DNA of 64,000 bases from Chionoecetes opilio (GCA_016584305.1 JACEEZ010018830.1:25441-89440); one strand, 5' to 3'; numbered from the stretch's first letter, positions 37,991-48,286 are shown. Notes: generated by a model not told the origin, from the sequence alone. Made by a program: numbers and translations.

Positions 37991-38690
37991 CTGACACTTT
38001 CAACTATTGAAGATGAGAAAAATTCTTTCCTAGGCTATTAGTGTTTTTTATGATATGGACATTCCTAACTGTTCATCTAAAACAGAATTATGAATGTTCG
38101 CATAGGATAAATAGCTGTACTATATATAGCTTAATTAATTTGTCGTTACAAACATGGAGTCTGCAATGTCCCAATATATAAATAGCTGTACTGTATGTAG
38201 TTAATGGAATTTCATTAAAACTGGATAGAATGTTTGGAGACTACATAGTGATATAGTAAGTAGTGTTTAAAAAATCGGCACTAATTTGCATAAAAATTAT
38301 ACGTGGACATTTTTTCACATTTAAACATAGCAAATTATTTTCTACACATTGGTTTTCATTATAGACACCAATGAGAAGTATATCGGGGGGGTGCACGAGA
38401 CCCCTATTAGCTACAGATTTAAAAGCGGACCTTTGAAAATGCCGCTACGGACTACCATAGGCACGCTTTTCTCGGGGGGTCCATATCTGGAATTATTCAT
38501 AGACGTATTTCAGACTGTGCCAAAATTTCATGCATGTACTATAAACCCACAATTGTTACACTCATCTGCCTGACTAATGGTTGTATCAGTATAAAGATAT
38601 ACTGTGTGGATATGCGAATAACCAGGCAGTACACATACATAATATTCATGCCTCTTAATAATTCCTATGTTGCAAAACACTGTATGTGAC
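37991..38690. other. No recognisable gene
   Basis: AT-rich sequence. TATATAAATAGCTGTACTGT and ATAAATAGCTGTACTATATA (38,105 and 38,175) form a short repeated block. No supported coding frame. Confidence 0.4.
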
Positions 38691-38783
38691 AGATGACAAC
38701 AGCGCGCCCGCGAGGCCGCGCTCCAATGTAACGACCAGTCGGGCCCTGTAGCCCGACGATAAACACCAGCCCCCCGCTGGTGN

Positions 38784-38955
38784 TGTCTTTCTGCAGCTTC
38801 TCGCTCAGCTTGTCTTTCTGCAGCTTCTCGCTCAGCTTGTCTTTCTGCAGCTTCTCGCTCAGCTTGTCTTTCTGCAGCTTCTCGCTCAGCTTGTCTTTCT
38901 GCAGCTTCTCGCTCAGCTTGTCTTTCTGCAGCTTCTCGCTCAGCTTGTCTTTCTC
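38784..38955. repeat. 27-bp tandem repeat, ~6 copies, beside a single N
   Basis: TGTCTTTCTGCAGCTTCTCG-CTCAGCT repeated about six times with no differences. The unit is divisible by three, so every frame is open and yields a 9-residue repeat (for example KDKLSEKLQ on the minus strand). It begins directly at the N at 38783, so copy number is probably collapsed or truncated in the assembly. Confidence 0.9.
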
Positions 38956-39008
38956 TCTGTCTTTCAGCATGTCTTTCTTGTCTTTGCTTGTCTTTCTTCC
39001 CTCTCAAT

Positions 39009-39194
39009 CTTTTGTTATTCTAGGATCCAATGGGTCATTGGGGCATGAAACTCATGCCCACTATATTTCTGCCTGTAATCATGCCAAATCTTTTCTTCAA
39101 CTTACCAAAAGCTCCTTCATTCATAGAATGTCAAAATCTTTCTAAATCAAACTCCTCTCGTGACTCCTGGCATCTAGCTAATAATATCTTTAAC
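39009..39194 (+). pseudogene. Jockey-like LINE, upstream part
   Basis: Frames give HETHAHYISACNHAKSFLQL then, after a slip, FIECQNLSKSNSSRDSW and HLANNIF, the region just before the reverse transcriptase of a Jockey-like LINE. It stops at 39194 where a fold-back element begins and resumes at 46,075 with NNFTSSSFPPMLHPDGS. It is therefore the same LINE copy as 46,075-46,985. Confidence 0.75.
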
Positions 39195-39326
39195 AAAGAC
39201 TACTCTATACTGGACTTTCTACTCGTGCCCCGCGCCAACCCACCCATGACCAGTGGAGGCCAGTTTTGCGATTCCTGACATTTTCGAACATCACCCCCAT
39301 TTCCCTTCCTGTGGTTTATCAGTATA

Positions 39327-40223
39327 CAGGGAAGTCCCGTTATACGAGCATTCGGTATGCGAGAAATCAATGATACGAGCTGAGTAAATTAGGGTCTATT
39401 TTCAATATACGAGATCGAAAATTCAATGCTACGACATTCAAACGGGGGTGAGTAAAATTACCAAGTTCAAAATGCGCGCCCTACCACGTATGCATCTGGG
39501 CTGTATGATAATGTTGTGGTGGCCCCAAGCTTGGGGCCGCACACCTGGCTAATTACCCCTAAAGGTCAAGCCAACACCTGGCGTGGATCTGACTCGCTCG
39601 TGACCCAAATTCCTCCCGCACCTCCGTTGCTGGGTTCCCGCCCTGGCTTCCTAGACCAGCTTCTGGCAGTGACCTACCTACCACCACAGTGACAGGACAC
39701 CACCCCTCCTCTCTCTGTTCCTCGTGGCATTCCTCCGCTGTACCTACATATTCCCGCCGAAATAAACCTGTGTGTGAACTCTGTGTTTGGTGTAACCCGT
39801 GTCTAGCTAAAGTGTACACAATAATATACAATGATTCAGATGCGCAGAGATGAGTTTGTGGGCAGTGGAAGAGGTCTGCGCACCCCTCCCTTGTCCCTTA
39901 CCTACCCTACCCTCTCTTGTATCACGCGGCCTCCCCTACAGTACGTTTTGTACAACCCCGTCCCTCTACAGTACAACCTTTTGTGTGCTATTTTCTCTTT
40001 CAGAATGCTTTTTCTACAGAATAGGTAGTACAGTGTGGGTAATATAGACGTTGTGTGTTTGTTGTGTTTGGTATAGTTTATTTTAGCTTGAAAAACATGT
40101 CTTTGATGGGGTCCTGGAACCAAACCTATATCTTACCATTAGTTATGTATTTCGCTATACGAGATTTCGCTTTACGAGTATGCCAGGTGGAACCTAACTG
40201 CTCGTCTCTTTGGGACTTCCCTG
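39327..40223 (+). mobile_element. Tigger-like MITE (family A), copy 5
   Basis: Starts CAGGGAAGTCCCGTTATACG and ends TTTGGGACTTCCCTG, with TA on each side. The empty site exists in the host repeat at about 40,560 (TTTATCAGTATAAATGATAC), which confirms the boundaries. It shares TTTCAGAATGCTTTTTCTAC with copies 3 and 4. Confidence 0.9.
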
Positions 40224-41249
40224 TAAATGATATACTGTTATCTTCGTAAATGTTTGTTCTATAATATTATCAAATAAAAAACAGTAAAATACACTAAAGA
40301 AATGGCATTATAAGAGAGTGAAGAAATATGCATGAACTTAATATTCACTTAAACTCTTCGCTATTTAATATTTTGCGAAAAAACATTTTAGGTGAAACAT
40401 ATCAATAGAAGCAGATTTTTATTAGCTTTCGATTGATATATTTCGTTTTCTGATAAATGAATTCCCACCATGCATAAATTAGCATTAACTAAAAAAATAA
40501 CATCATCAATCGGATCGGCAAGTAAAAAAGTGTTCCATGAATACAGTAGACTATGGTTTATCAGTATAAATGATACACTGTTATCTTCGTAAATGTTTGT
40601 TCTATAATATTATCAAAGGAAAAACTGTAAAATACACTAAGAAATGCCATTATGAGACTCAGAAGAAATATGCATGAACTTAATATTCACTTAAACTCTT
40701 CGCCATTTAATATTTTGCGTGAAGACTTTTTACATGCAACCATAGATAACAGTAGAACTGGATGTGACATTCCGCCGCCACGCGCGGTACACACTGCAGT
40801 ACTGGCCCCATGGCCAGTCTGCTGGCCCATTCACTTGCTGCATATGACTATCATATAGACTGGTTTATCAGTATATATGATATACTGTTATCTTTGTAAA
40901 TGTTTGTTCTATAATATTATCAAATAAAAAACAGTAAAACACACCAAAGAAATGCCATTACGAGACTCCGAAGAAATATGCATGAACTCAATATCACTTC
41001 AACTCTTCGCTATTTAAAACTTTGCGAATCAACTTTTATGATGAAGGTATCGATAGAAGCGCAATTTTATTAGCTTTCCGTTGATATATTTCGTTTTCTG
41101 ATAAATGAATTAGAACCATGCATAAATTAGCGTTAAATAAATAAATAAAGTCATCAATCGGGTAATTTTCCCGATTGATGAGGTTATTTATTTAGTTAAC
41201 GCTAATTTATACATGGTGCTAATTCGTTTAGCAGAAAACAAAATATATA
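40224..41249. repeat. AT-rich tandem/inverted repeat units of the fold-back element (left arm)
   Basis: Three ~300-bp units each start near ACTGTTATCTTCGTAAATGT and include TTCTATAATATTATCAAA and TTAGCTTTCxxTTGATATATT. The centre CAATCGGGTAATTTTCCCGATTG at ~41,155 is a perfect palindrome. About 40,745-40,860 (AACAGTAGAACTGGATGTGA) returns inverted at 43,970-44,080. Confidence 0.85.
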
Positions 41250-41470
41250 CAGTAAAAGCCTTATACTCGGCACTGTGTAACTCAGAATTTGATATAACTT
41301 GGCATGGCAAAGACAATTTTTTTTTTTTTTTTTTTTTCTTTCTTTCTTTCTTTCTTTCACACCTTTCTTTCTCCACATCTATGCCTATAGCGCATGTAGG
41401 CAATGAGCTACAGGCTGTGATGGTTGGCCCTCGCCCGGGGTGGCGCAGGCAGGATTGTTATAGTGACGCC

Positions 41471-41769
41471 CAGGGCCGGATCAAGAGCTGTGGGGACCCT
41501 GGGGCTCAGCTTTTGTGGAGGCCCTATCTATATTCGCACGAATATTAAGCACTTCTGTGGGTATTTTGAGGCCTATGTTTGGCAAAGAACTATTAATGCA
41601 TAGACTGGTATTCAGAGATAAAGGATGAAACAGAGACAGGCAAATATGTTTTGGTTTTGTAACTTGCCAATGTTTTTAATATTACTGCTCAAAGCTAATA
41701 TACATATGGTGGGGCCCTTTGGTGGGCCTGGAGCTCAGAGCCGGTAGCCCCCCACTTAATCCGGCCCTG
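41471..41769. mobile_element. hAT-type MITE, CAGGGCCGGAT TIRs
   Basis: 299 bp, CAGGGCCGGATCAAG to CTTAATCCGGCCCTG. TGACGCC occurs on both sides (GTGACGCC left, CTGACGCC right), fitting an 8-bp hAT target duplication with small changes. The uninterrupted sequence TAGTGACGCCTGTGATTAGA at 63,145 shows the empty site. Confidence 0.8.
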
Positions 41770-41929
41770 GACTGACGCCTGTGATTAGAGGCTCATGCCG
41801 CCCCCTGTGTCCTCCCATGCACTCACAGTCGAAGGTAGAGTTAATGGACAGGGCATGTGGGTGTTCTTAGGCCACTCGATGGTGCAGAAAGATTTCAAGG
41901 GGATTTATGGGTCTCACTCGGGATCGAAC

Positions 41930-41995
41930 TCGGGTCTTCGAGAACGCCACCCGGTGACGCTAACCACTCTGCTACCGCCTCACCTAAACTGCATC
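41930..41995 (-). repeat. tRNA-like (pol III promoter) segment in the family B element
   Basis: On the minus strand, GCGGTAGCAGAGTGGTTAGC (A-box-like) is followed ~35 bp later by CGAGTTCGATCCCGAGT (B box). A full cloverleaf does not form, so it is a tRNA-derived relic (old SINE head), not a tRNA gene. The same segment is at 63,295-63,362. Confidence 0.7.
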
Positions 41996-42657
41996 TCATG
42001 GTTTTCACTCGGCATATCATGCCCTCACAACCTCTTGTGTGAACATGTAAACAGAAAGTCGGCAAAAAATAATGTATCTCGGCATATTGATGTTATAACT
42101 ACATCTCTTCGCTTACACTCGGCATATCGTCAGTCGCATAAAGTCGTATTTTTGTCCTTTTGACCCTTTCCTGCAGGCTCAGGCTCTTCAATTTCATTCA
42201 CTTCCTGCTTGAGACACCCTTGCGTGATGGAGCTGACATCTTGAAATACAGTACTGTATGATGTAATCCCAAAACACGTAAAATAGGTGGCAAAGTAAAG
42301 CAAAGGTCGGGAACCAGCGTGTAGGCTGTCAGCTGAGCCGTGTTTATGTCGTCAAAGCACCGTCTTGGATACGAATTCCGTTTTTTGTCGAAATTGAAAA
42401 AGGATTGGTTTCTGCTTCAAAAACACAACAAGCTTGGTAGGAGCCGAAATAATAATCAATGCAAAACATTGCAAACAATATCACAAAGTAGTATAACACA
42501 CATTTCAGCAAGTGTTATTGGATTGGGATTCGTAATCCAAGACGGTGCTTGGACGACAAAAACACGGCTCAGCCTACACGCTGGTTCCTGACCTTTGCTT
42601 TACTTGCCACCTATTTTACGTGTTTTGGGATTACATCATACAGTACTGCATATCAAG

Positions 42658-42807
42658 ATGTCAGCTCCATCATGCAAGGGTGTCTCCAGCAGGAAGGGAA
42701 TTAAATTGAAGAGCCTGAGCCTGCAGGAAAAGGTGAAAGTGCTGGCAAGGATGGATGCAGGTGCGTCCATGTGTGCTATTTGTGCTGAGTTTGATATCAA
42801 ATCCTGA
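42658..42807 (+). pseudogene. Tigger-type transposase N-terminus (helix-turn-helix only)
   Basis: MSAPSCKGVSSRKGIKLK, then SLSLQEKVKVLARMDAGASM and CAICAEFDIKS before a stop at 42807. This is the psq helix-turn-helix that opens Tigger transposases (typical length ~500 aa), cut off at 49 residues by an internal deletion and poly-A run. It is a relic. Confidence 0.75.
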
Positions 42808-42934
42808 TTTAAAAAAAAAAAAAAATAATATTTTTTTACCCATATCAGAGGAGGACATTGCATAACTCAGCACATTGAATACCTCGGCAAGGGCCAGAGC
42901 CCCTATCGTGCCGAGTTATAAGGCTTTTACTGTA

Positions 42935-43457
42935 AGTAAATAAATAACATCATCAATAGGGTAAATTACCCGATTGATGATTTTATTCATTTAGTTAACG
43001 CTAATTTATGCATGGTTCTAATTACTTTATCACAAAACTAAATACATCAATGGAAAGCTAATAAAATTGTGCTTCTATTGATACCCTTCATCATAAAAGT
43101 TGACTCGCAAAGTTTTAAATGGCGAAGATTTTAAGTAAATATTAAGTTCATGTATATTTCTTTAGGGTCTCGTAATGGCATTTCTTTAGCGTGTTTTACT
43201 GTTTTTTGTTTGATAATATTATAGAACAAACATTTACGAAGATGACAGTATATCATATATACTGATAAACCAGTCTATATGATAAAGTTTTAAATGGCGA
43301 AGATTTTAAGTAAATATTAAGTTCATGTATATTTCTTTAGGGTCTCGTAATGGCATTTCTTTAGCGTGTTTTACTGTTTTTTGTTTGATAATATTATAGA
43401 ACAAACATTTACGAAGATAACAGTATATCATATATACTGATAAACCAGTCTATATGA
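42935..43457. repeat. AT-rich repeat units of the fold-back element (right arm, tandem duplicated)
   Basis: Contains the CAATAGGGTAAATTACCCGATTG near-palindrome, then the inverted version of the 40,860-41,160 unit. About 43,100-43,270 and 43,283-43,457 are a tandem duplication almost without differences (TTTAAATGGCGAAGATTTTA in both), so it is recent. Confidence 0.85.
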
Positions 43458-43459
43458 TA

Positions 43460-43966
43460 CAGGTTGAAGTTCCCAAACTCGGCATCCCAAGACTCGGCAA
43501 CACCCAAAACTCGGCTATGGTTCCGGATTTTCCAAAACACGGCAGAACACCCAAAACCCGGCGCGTAGTTGCCGGGTCGGCCGCTGGGTCCACCACACTA
43601 GGCGCTGGTTCTCCCGCGCATTTGTTTGTTGTTATTGTTCAGTGGTGTTGTGACTGTAGAGTTGTGTACACTTGTTATTTTGTGTACTTCTACAGGTCTG
43701 TTATTGGTATTATGGCTCCCAAACGTCCAGGAACACCTACTGGTAGAAGTGAAAAGAAAAGGAAGAACAATGTGTTAACTATTTCTGAGAAAATTGACCT
43801 TTTGAAGAAGTTGGATGGCGGGACATCATGTTCATCATCACATCGGATGGCATGTGATATTCATGCTTTTTTTCCCCTTAATATATCTACGTTCTAAAAG
43901 TCGGAAAATTCCATTACTCGGCTCGGCGCTGGTCCCGAGGTTGCCGAGTTTGGGAACTTCAACCTG
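43460..43966 (+). mobile_element. Tigger-type element (family C, CAGGTTGAAGTTCCC TIRs), internally deleted
   Basis: Begins CAGGTTGAAGTTCCCAAACT and ends AGTTTGGGAACTTCAACCTG, with TA duplicated. The empty site is visible inverted at about 40,840-40,865 (CATATGACTATCATATAGAC). An ATG at 43712 opens MAPKRPGTPTGRSEKKRKN then LTISEKIDLLKKLDGGTS, the psq helix-turn-helix of a Tigger transposase. The rest is deleted. Confidence 0.9.
43712..43897 (+). pseudogene. Tigger-type transposase N-terminal remnant in the family C element
   Basis: Sixty-one codons from the ATG at 43712. About 37 residues of psq-type DNA-binding domain (NNVLTISEKIDLLKKLDGG) are followed by unrelated terminal sequence of the element. 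A splice-acceptor-like TTCTACAG lies 17 bp upstream. DNA-binding start only; no catalytic motifs. Confidence 0.7.
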
Positions 43967-43968
43967 TA

Positions 43969-44471
43969 GTCATATGCAGCAAGTGAATGGGCCAGCAGAC
44001 TGGCCATGGGGCCAGTACTGCAGTGTGTACCGCGCGTGGCGGCGGAGTGTCACATCCAGTTCTACTGTTATCTATGATGCAACATATCAATAGAAGCGGA
44101 ATTTTATTAGCTTTCCATTGATATATTTGGTTTTCTGACAAATGAATTAAACCATGCATAAATTAGCGTTAACTAAATAAATAACATCATCAATCGGGTA
44201 ATTTTCCCGATTGATGAGGTTGTTTATTTAGTTAACGCTAATTTATGTATGGTTCTAATTCATTTATCAGACAACCAAATATATCAATGGAAAGCTAATA
44301 AAATTCCGCTTCTATTGATATGTTTCATGTAAAATGTTTTCTCGCAAAATATTAAATGCCGAAGAGTTTAAGAGAATATTCATGCATTGAATGCGGTTCA
44401 TACATATTTCTTCACTCTCATAATGGCATTTTTTGTGTGTATTTTACAGTTTTTTATTTGATAATATTATA
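43969..44471. repeat. Fold-back element right-arm sequence between two inserted TEs
   Basis: Starts GTCATATGCAGCAAGTGAAT, the inverse of 40,745-40,860, and contains the CAATCGGGTAATTTTCCCGATTG palindrome again near 44,200. No coding content. Confidence 0.8.
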
Positions 44472-45906
44472 CAGTGGCCGCCAAATGTTGTGGCGGTCGG
44501 ACTTCCTGATGCCGTCAGTGACACGCTCACTCAAAATTTCGCAAAATATTCGTAAAACATTAAAAATCAAGAAACTGTAACTTACCGGTATCCTAGTACT
44601 GGATTGCATTCCCTTTCCTCTTTATAACATCCTGCAGTCTGTTAGGTAAAGAGTCTGCAAGTTTTTGAAGAAGCTCCTTTGGTAGTTCCTCCCACAATTT
44701 TAACAGTGCAGCTTTTAACTTCGCCACTGAACTAGTGTCCACTTCTTGAAGCTTCCTTTTCATTATGGACCAAAGATTTTCTATTGGGTTCAAGTCAGGA
44801 CTATTAGGAGGCCAGTCAAAGCAATCGATAGCACACATAGCCAACCATTCCTTGACAACGTTTGCCCGGTGACAAGGGGCACCGTCCTGCATAAAAGTTT
44901 CTGCCCTACACTTGTTGTAGCAGGTTTCAAGATTGTCATGCAGGATGTCTAAATATCGCTCACTGTTCACAGTAACACCTCTTTCAAGAAATACGAGGTT
45001 ACCCACTCCATAACATGAAAAGCAAGCCCACACCATGAGAGAATCTGGGTGTCTTACTCTCTCCACGGTGTACCGAGGGTCGTGTCGGTCGGAATTCTTG
45101 GGCCGCCTCACTTATGCAAAGTTAGCTCCTGTCACTGTAAAGACACTTTCATCCCACCATAATATGCGTCAAACTTTCTCTAGTGGCCAGTCTCTGTGTT
45201 CTTTAGCAAAAGTGAGTCGCTTTATCTTGTGACGAGGAGTCAGGAGTGGCTTTACAGAGGCAGATCTTGAAAAGAGTCCGAGATCACGTAACACATAACG
45301 CTGCACACTTCTCACTGACACATTACCCAGTAAGGCAGGATTGTTTTCCTTCACTTCACGTGCTGTGCTTGTTGGTTTGACATTCAGCTGCCTTTTTATA
45401 ACATGTAAAGTCTTTGAGGCGCATTTCCTTGGCCGTCCAGTCTTGGCTAAGTGTGTAGGCGTCTCTCCGTCCAAGGCATCACCACAACGCTTTAACCACC
45501 ACTCAACTGTCTTTTTTGCAATTCCTGTCTGCTCTACGATAGCTTTTGCACCAAACCCAGCCCTATGCAAGGCACATATGGAGCTTATAGTATCCTGGGA
45601 TATAATGTGCCGAGGAGCCGTAACGCAATAAATGATTGCACAGTTTAAAAATATCCTCGTAACTAATGATGAAAGAAGTGAGACGGTGCGTGCACTCTCA
45701 CTGTCCTCCTAGACTGCACTGACTTGCTTAAATTTAACGGTCATACCCCTGCGATGTTGCTAAGTGTCAGTGTCTTGTTGCCATGTCATCAATTTTTAAA
45801 TCCCGCTTGCTCGAGTTGTGTGAAAAAACATTTGAAAGGTTATTAATTTGGCGGCCGGTACATCATGCCGCCCCTCGCACACCGCCACAACATTTGGTGG
45901 CCACTG
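44472..45906 (-). mobile_element. Tc1-like DNA transposon, full length but inactivated
   Basis: 1,435 bp with TIRs CAGTGGCCGCCAAATGTTGT and ACAACATTTGGTGGCCACTG and TA duplication (44470-71, 45907-08). The undisturbed host sequence GATAATATTATAGAACAAAC at ~43,225 confirms the insertion site. One transposase gene fills the minus strand. Confidence 0.95.
44593..45621 (-). pseudogene. Tc1-type (DD34E) transposase with two in-frame stops
   Basis: 343 codons in a single frame. A bipartite helix-turn-helix lies at the N-terminus (GFGAKAIVEQTGIAKKTVEW; later TGRPRK, the GRPR AT-hook-like motif). Catalytic residues are D in WWDESVF, D in MQDGAPCH and E in DLNPIENLW, with exactly 34 residues between the last two. 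Stops occur after WPLEKV (45169-45171) and after TGANFA (about 45112-45114). The start is probably ACG at 45621 (TAPRHIISQ), a one-base change from ATG. No indels, so decay is by point mutation only. Confidence 0.9.
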
Positions 45907-46074
45907 TAGAACAAACATTTACGAAGAGAACGGTATATCATTTATACTGATAAACCATGTACAGGGAAGGGAAATGGGAGTGATGTTCGAAAATGAAAGG
46001 AATCGCAAAACTGGCCTCCACTGGAAATAGCCCAAAATGAGTAGCAAGTCCAGTATACAGTAGTCTTTGTCTCT

Positions 46075-46990
46075 AACAATTTTACTTCTTCATCTTTCCC
46101 TCCTATGCTTCACCCAGATGGCTCCACAGCTGTCTCATCTATTTCTAAAGCTGAACTCTTCGCTCAAACCTTTGCTAAAATTTCCGCTCTGGCTGATGAA
46201 GGGCCTCCTCCTTCTCCTCCACCCTCAGACTATATTATGCCTGTCATTAAGATCCTTCGGAATGATGTTTTCTTTGCCCTTTCTGGCCTAGATGCTCGGA
46301 AGGCTTACGGTCCTGACGGAGTCCCTCCTATTGTTCTCAAAAACTGTGCTTCTGTGCTTGCACCCTGCCTGGTCAAACTTTTCCATCTCTGTCTATCTAC
46401 TTCCACCTTTCCTTCTTGCTGGAAGTTTGCTCACATCCAACCTGTTCCTAAGAAGGGTGACCGTTCTAATCCTTCAAACTACCGTCCTATAGCTTTGACT
46501 TCCTGCCTTTCTAAAGTTTTTGAATTTATACATAATAAGAAGATTCTTAAGCATCTATCTGATCGTCAGTACGGTTTCCGTAAAGGTCAATCTACTGGCG
46601 ATCTTCTAGCTTTCCTAACTAAATCCTGGTCATCCTCCTTTAGGGGTTTCAGTGAAACTTTTGCTGTTGCCCTTGACATATCAAAAGCTTTTGATAGAGT
46701 CTGGCACAAATCTTTAATATCCAAACTACCCTCATTCGGTTTCTATCCTTCTCTCTGTACCTTCATCTTAAGTTTCCTTTCAAACCGTTATGCAGCTACT
46801 GTAGACGGTCATTGTTCTTCTCCTTAGTCTATCAATAGTGGTGTTCCTCAGGATTCTGTCCTATCACCCACTCTCTTTCTATTATTCATTAATGATTAAG
46901 TCGAACTCAATGCCCTATCCACTCCTACGCTGATTTTTCTACCCTGCAATTTTCAATGTCATTCATTAGACGTCCAACGCAACAGGGACT
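46075..46990 (+). pseudogene. Jockey-like LINE reverse transcriptase, downstream part
   Basis: Open from 46,105 to 46,827, then in-frame readthrough of a stop and a slip. It has DARKAYGPDGVPPIVLKN, CWKFAHIQPVPKKGD, NYRPIALTSCLSKVFE, YGFRKGQSTGD, ALDISKAFDRVWH (catalytic D), SGVPQDSVLSP and SYADFSTL. The usual YADD is YADF, so the second catalytic aspartate is lost. The 3' end of the LINE is missing after RRPTQQ. It is continuous in frame with 39,009-39,194 once the fold-back element is removed. Confidence 0.85.
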
Positions 46991-47671
46991 AAAGGCGCGG
47001 TCACATTAGACACTGTTAGCCATGAGCTGGGCAGTTTCCCCAGCGATGGGCTCGAATAGCTGCAAAACTGCCCACCCATCCACTCCCAGCCATGATCAGT
47101 GCCTAGCGTTTGTCGTGGGCGACTCAGGGCTGGGCAGCAGAGAGGATTGAGGGTCTGACTATAGTAGTATTGACAGCAAGCCTATTTAAGAAAATTATGT
47201 ATATTTATCCAAGAATAAGGATAATACATTGTAGTAATCCTAGATAATTACATTTTTCTGAGATAAGCAACGATCAGGGACAATACAATGATAATTAAGT
47301 CAAAGCTACACACTCGCTTGACCTTGGAGCTTCAAGTAAACAAACACTTCTGCTGCACACGTTGCCAATACCACCGCACTATGCAGACGTGCTGCCAGTC
47401 CTCACCCTGAACGCAGCCACCTTTGACCTGTCCCCTTCCTGTGGGTCATCGCAGCCCTAAACAACAAGGAAGAAAAAATGGAGTGAACACTTTCTTGGTC
47501 TTCTGAGGCAACGCATACACTTGTGGAAAAGGTCAGGGAGAGAGAGAGACGATAGGTAACTTATAATATATATATAATATTAGGTTAAACTGCACAACAG
47601 CTCCAACCCTTTTTACTTAAAATCTTCCCCGCTACCCAACAAACTTGGGGACCTGAGACTGGTCAGGAACC
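46991..47671. other. No assigned feature
   Basis: Starts GGCGCGGTCACATTAGACAC, which could be a terminal repeat, but no inverted partner was seen. Local inverted GCTGGGCAGTTT / AAACTGCCCA motifs are present. No coding frame. Confidence 0.35.
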
Positions 47672-47796
47672 AGAGACATAAGAAAATAAGGAAGCTACAA
47701 AAGGCCACGAGACCTACACGTGGTAGTTCCTGTTACTTAACACTACCTACATCCACCTTTCATCCCCATTCATGAATTTATCTAGCCTTCTTTTAA
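47672..47796 (+). repeat. Dispersed decapod-type repeat, copy 2, left part
   Basis: ACATAAGAAAATAAGGAAGC, then AAGGCCACGAGACCTACACG and CATCCCCATTCATGAATTTA up to a TTAA where a MITE is inserted; it resumes at 48,283 with TTAAGGCTCCCTATTGCCTC. The first ~70 bp are shared with 25,583. Confidence 0.65.
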
Positions 47797-48282
47797 CCCG
47801 TAAACTGCGGATACCTGTGTGACAATATCTCTGTGTACGCGGGACTTTTGCCAGAATTCTTATAGTCGCTAAACAAACTTGAATGTGTATCAATGTATTC
47901 GCCATATATTTGTGCAACCGCTAAAAATATTTTTTTTGCTAAAGTCTTGTGGTTATTCTATGATTGTACTTGCCAGATGAAGAGCGTTGAGGTTTATGTA
48001 CTCCACGGTACAGCTCGTTCACAGAAAACAGGCCGCAAGGGTCTTCCTCTCTAATCTCTCTGCCCGCGATAGGGAGAGACCTGTCAGCACCTTCACCTTC
48101 CATGCTGGTCACTGGGTCACTGAGCCTATGTGTGACCCCTGGGTCATTCTCAGGTAAAGTAGAGTTGCCAGATTTCACCGGCTGAAAAATTTGCCCACCT
48201 TTTTTTATTTGGCGGCCGCCCAATTGGGCATACTCGCGTTTTCTTAGTGAGTGACCAAATGGCCATAGCCGCGCTGCACGGG
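47797..48282. mobile_element. piggyBac-type MITE with TTAA target duplication
   Basis: 486 bp with TTAA on both sides (47793-96 and 48283-86). The ends CCCGTAAACTGCGG and CCGCGCTGCACGGG are imperfect 14-bp inverted repeats starting with CCC, the piggyBac pattern. A 94-codon minus-strand frame (48223-47939) has no recognised domain. The flanking repeat joins smoothly across one TTAA. Confidence 0.75.
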
Positions 48283-48286
48283 TTAA

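Larger units (their letters stand above)
41250..42932. mobile_element. Tigger-type element (family B) with mirrored transposase N-termini
   Basis: Starts CAGTAAAAGCCTTATACTCG after TA and ends GAGTTATAAGGCTTTTACTG before TA. It carries the psq helix-turn-helix start of a Tigger transposase twice: minus strand from 42239 and plus strand from 42658, as arms of an inverted repeat around 42,340-42,560. It also holds a tRNA-like segment (41,930-41,995) and a hAT-type MITE (41,471-41,769). The catalytic core is deleted. Confidence 0.85.
39195..46074. mobile_element. 6.9-kb composite fold-back element inserted in a LINE
   Basis: The ends (CAAAGACTACTCTATACTGG at 39,195 and CCAGTATACAGTAGTCTTTG to 46,049) are inverted repeats. 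Inversion continues inward for over 100 bp (GGAGGCCAGTTTTGCGATTC versus its complement) and into GGTTTATCAGTATAAATGAT on both sides. The LINE flanks join as ANNIF/NNFTSS, with TCTTTAAC and TCTCTAAC as a likely 8-bp target duplication. The interior is AT-rich inverted and tandem repeats plus four other TEs. No transposase belongs to the element itself; a non-autonomous hAT-like origin is possible from the duplication length. The right boundary is approximate (46,049 to 46,057). Confidence 0.75.

Noticed and set aside
38528..39145. Repetitive AEREAAERQ or CSFSLSLSF proteins
   Set aside because: 27-bp array is open in all frames; interrupted by an N and without upstream exons.
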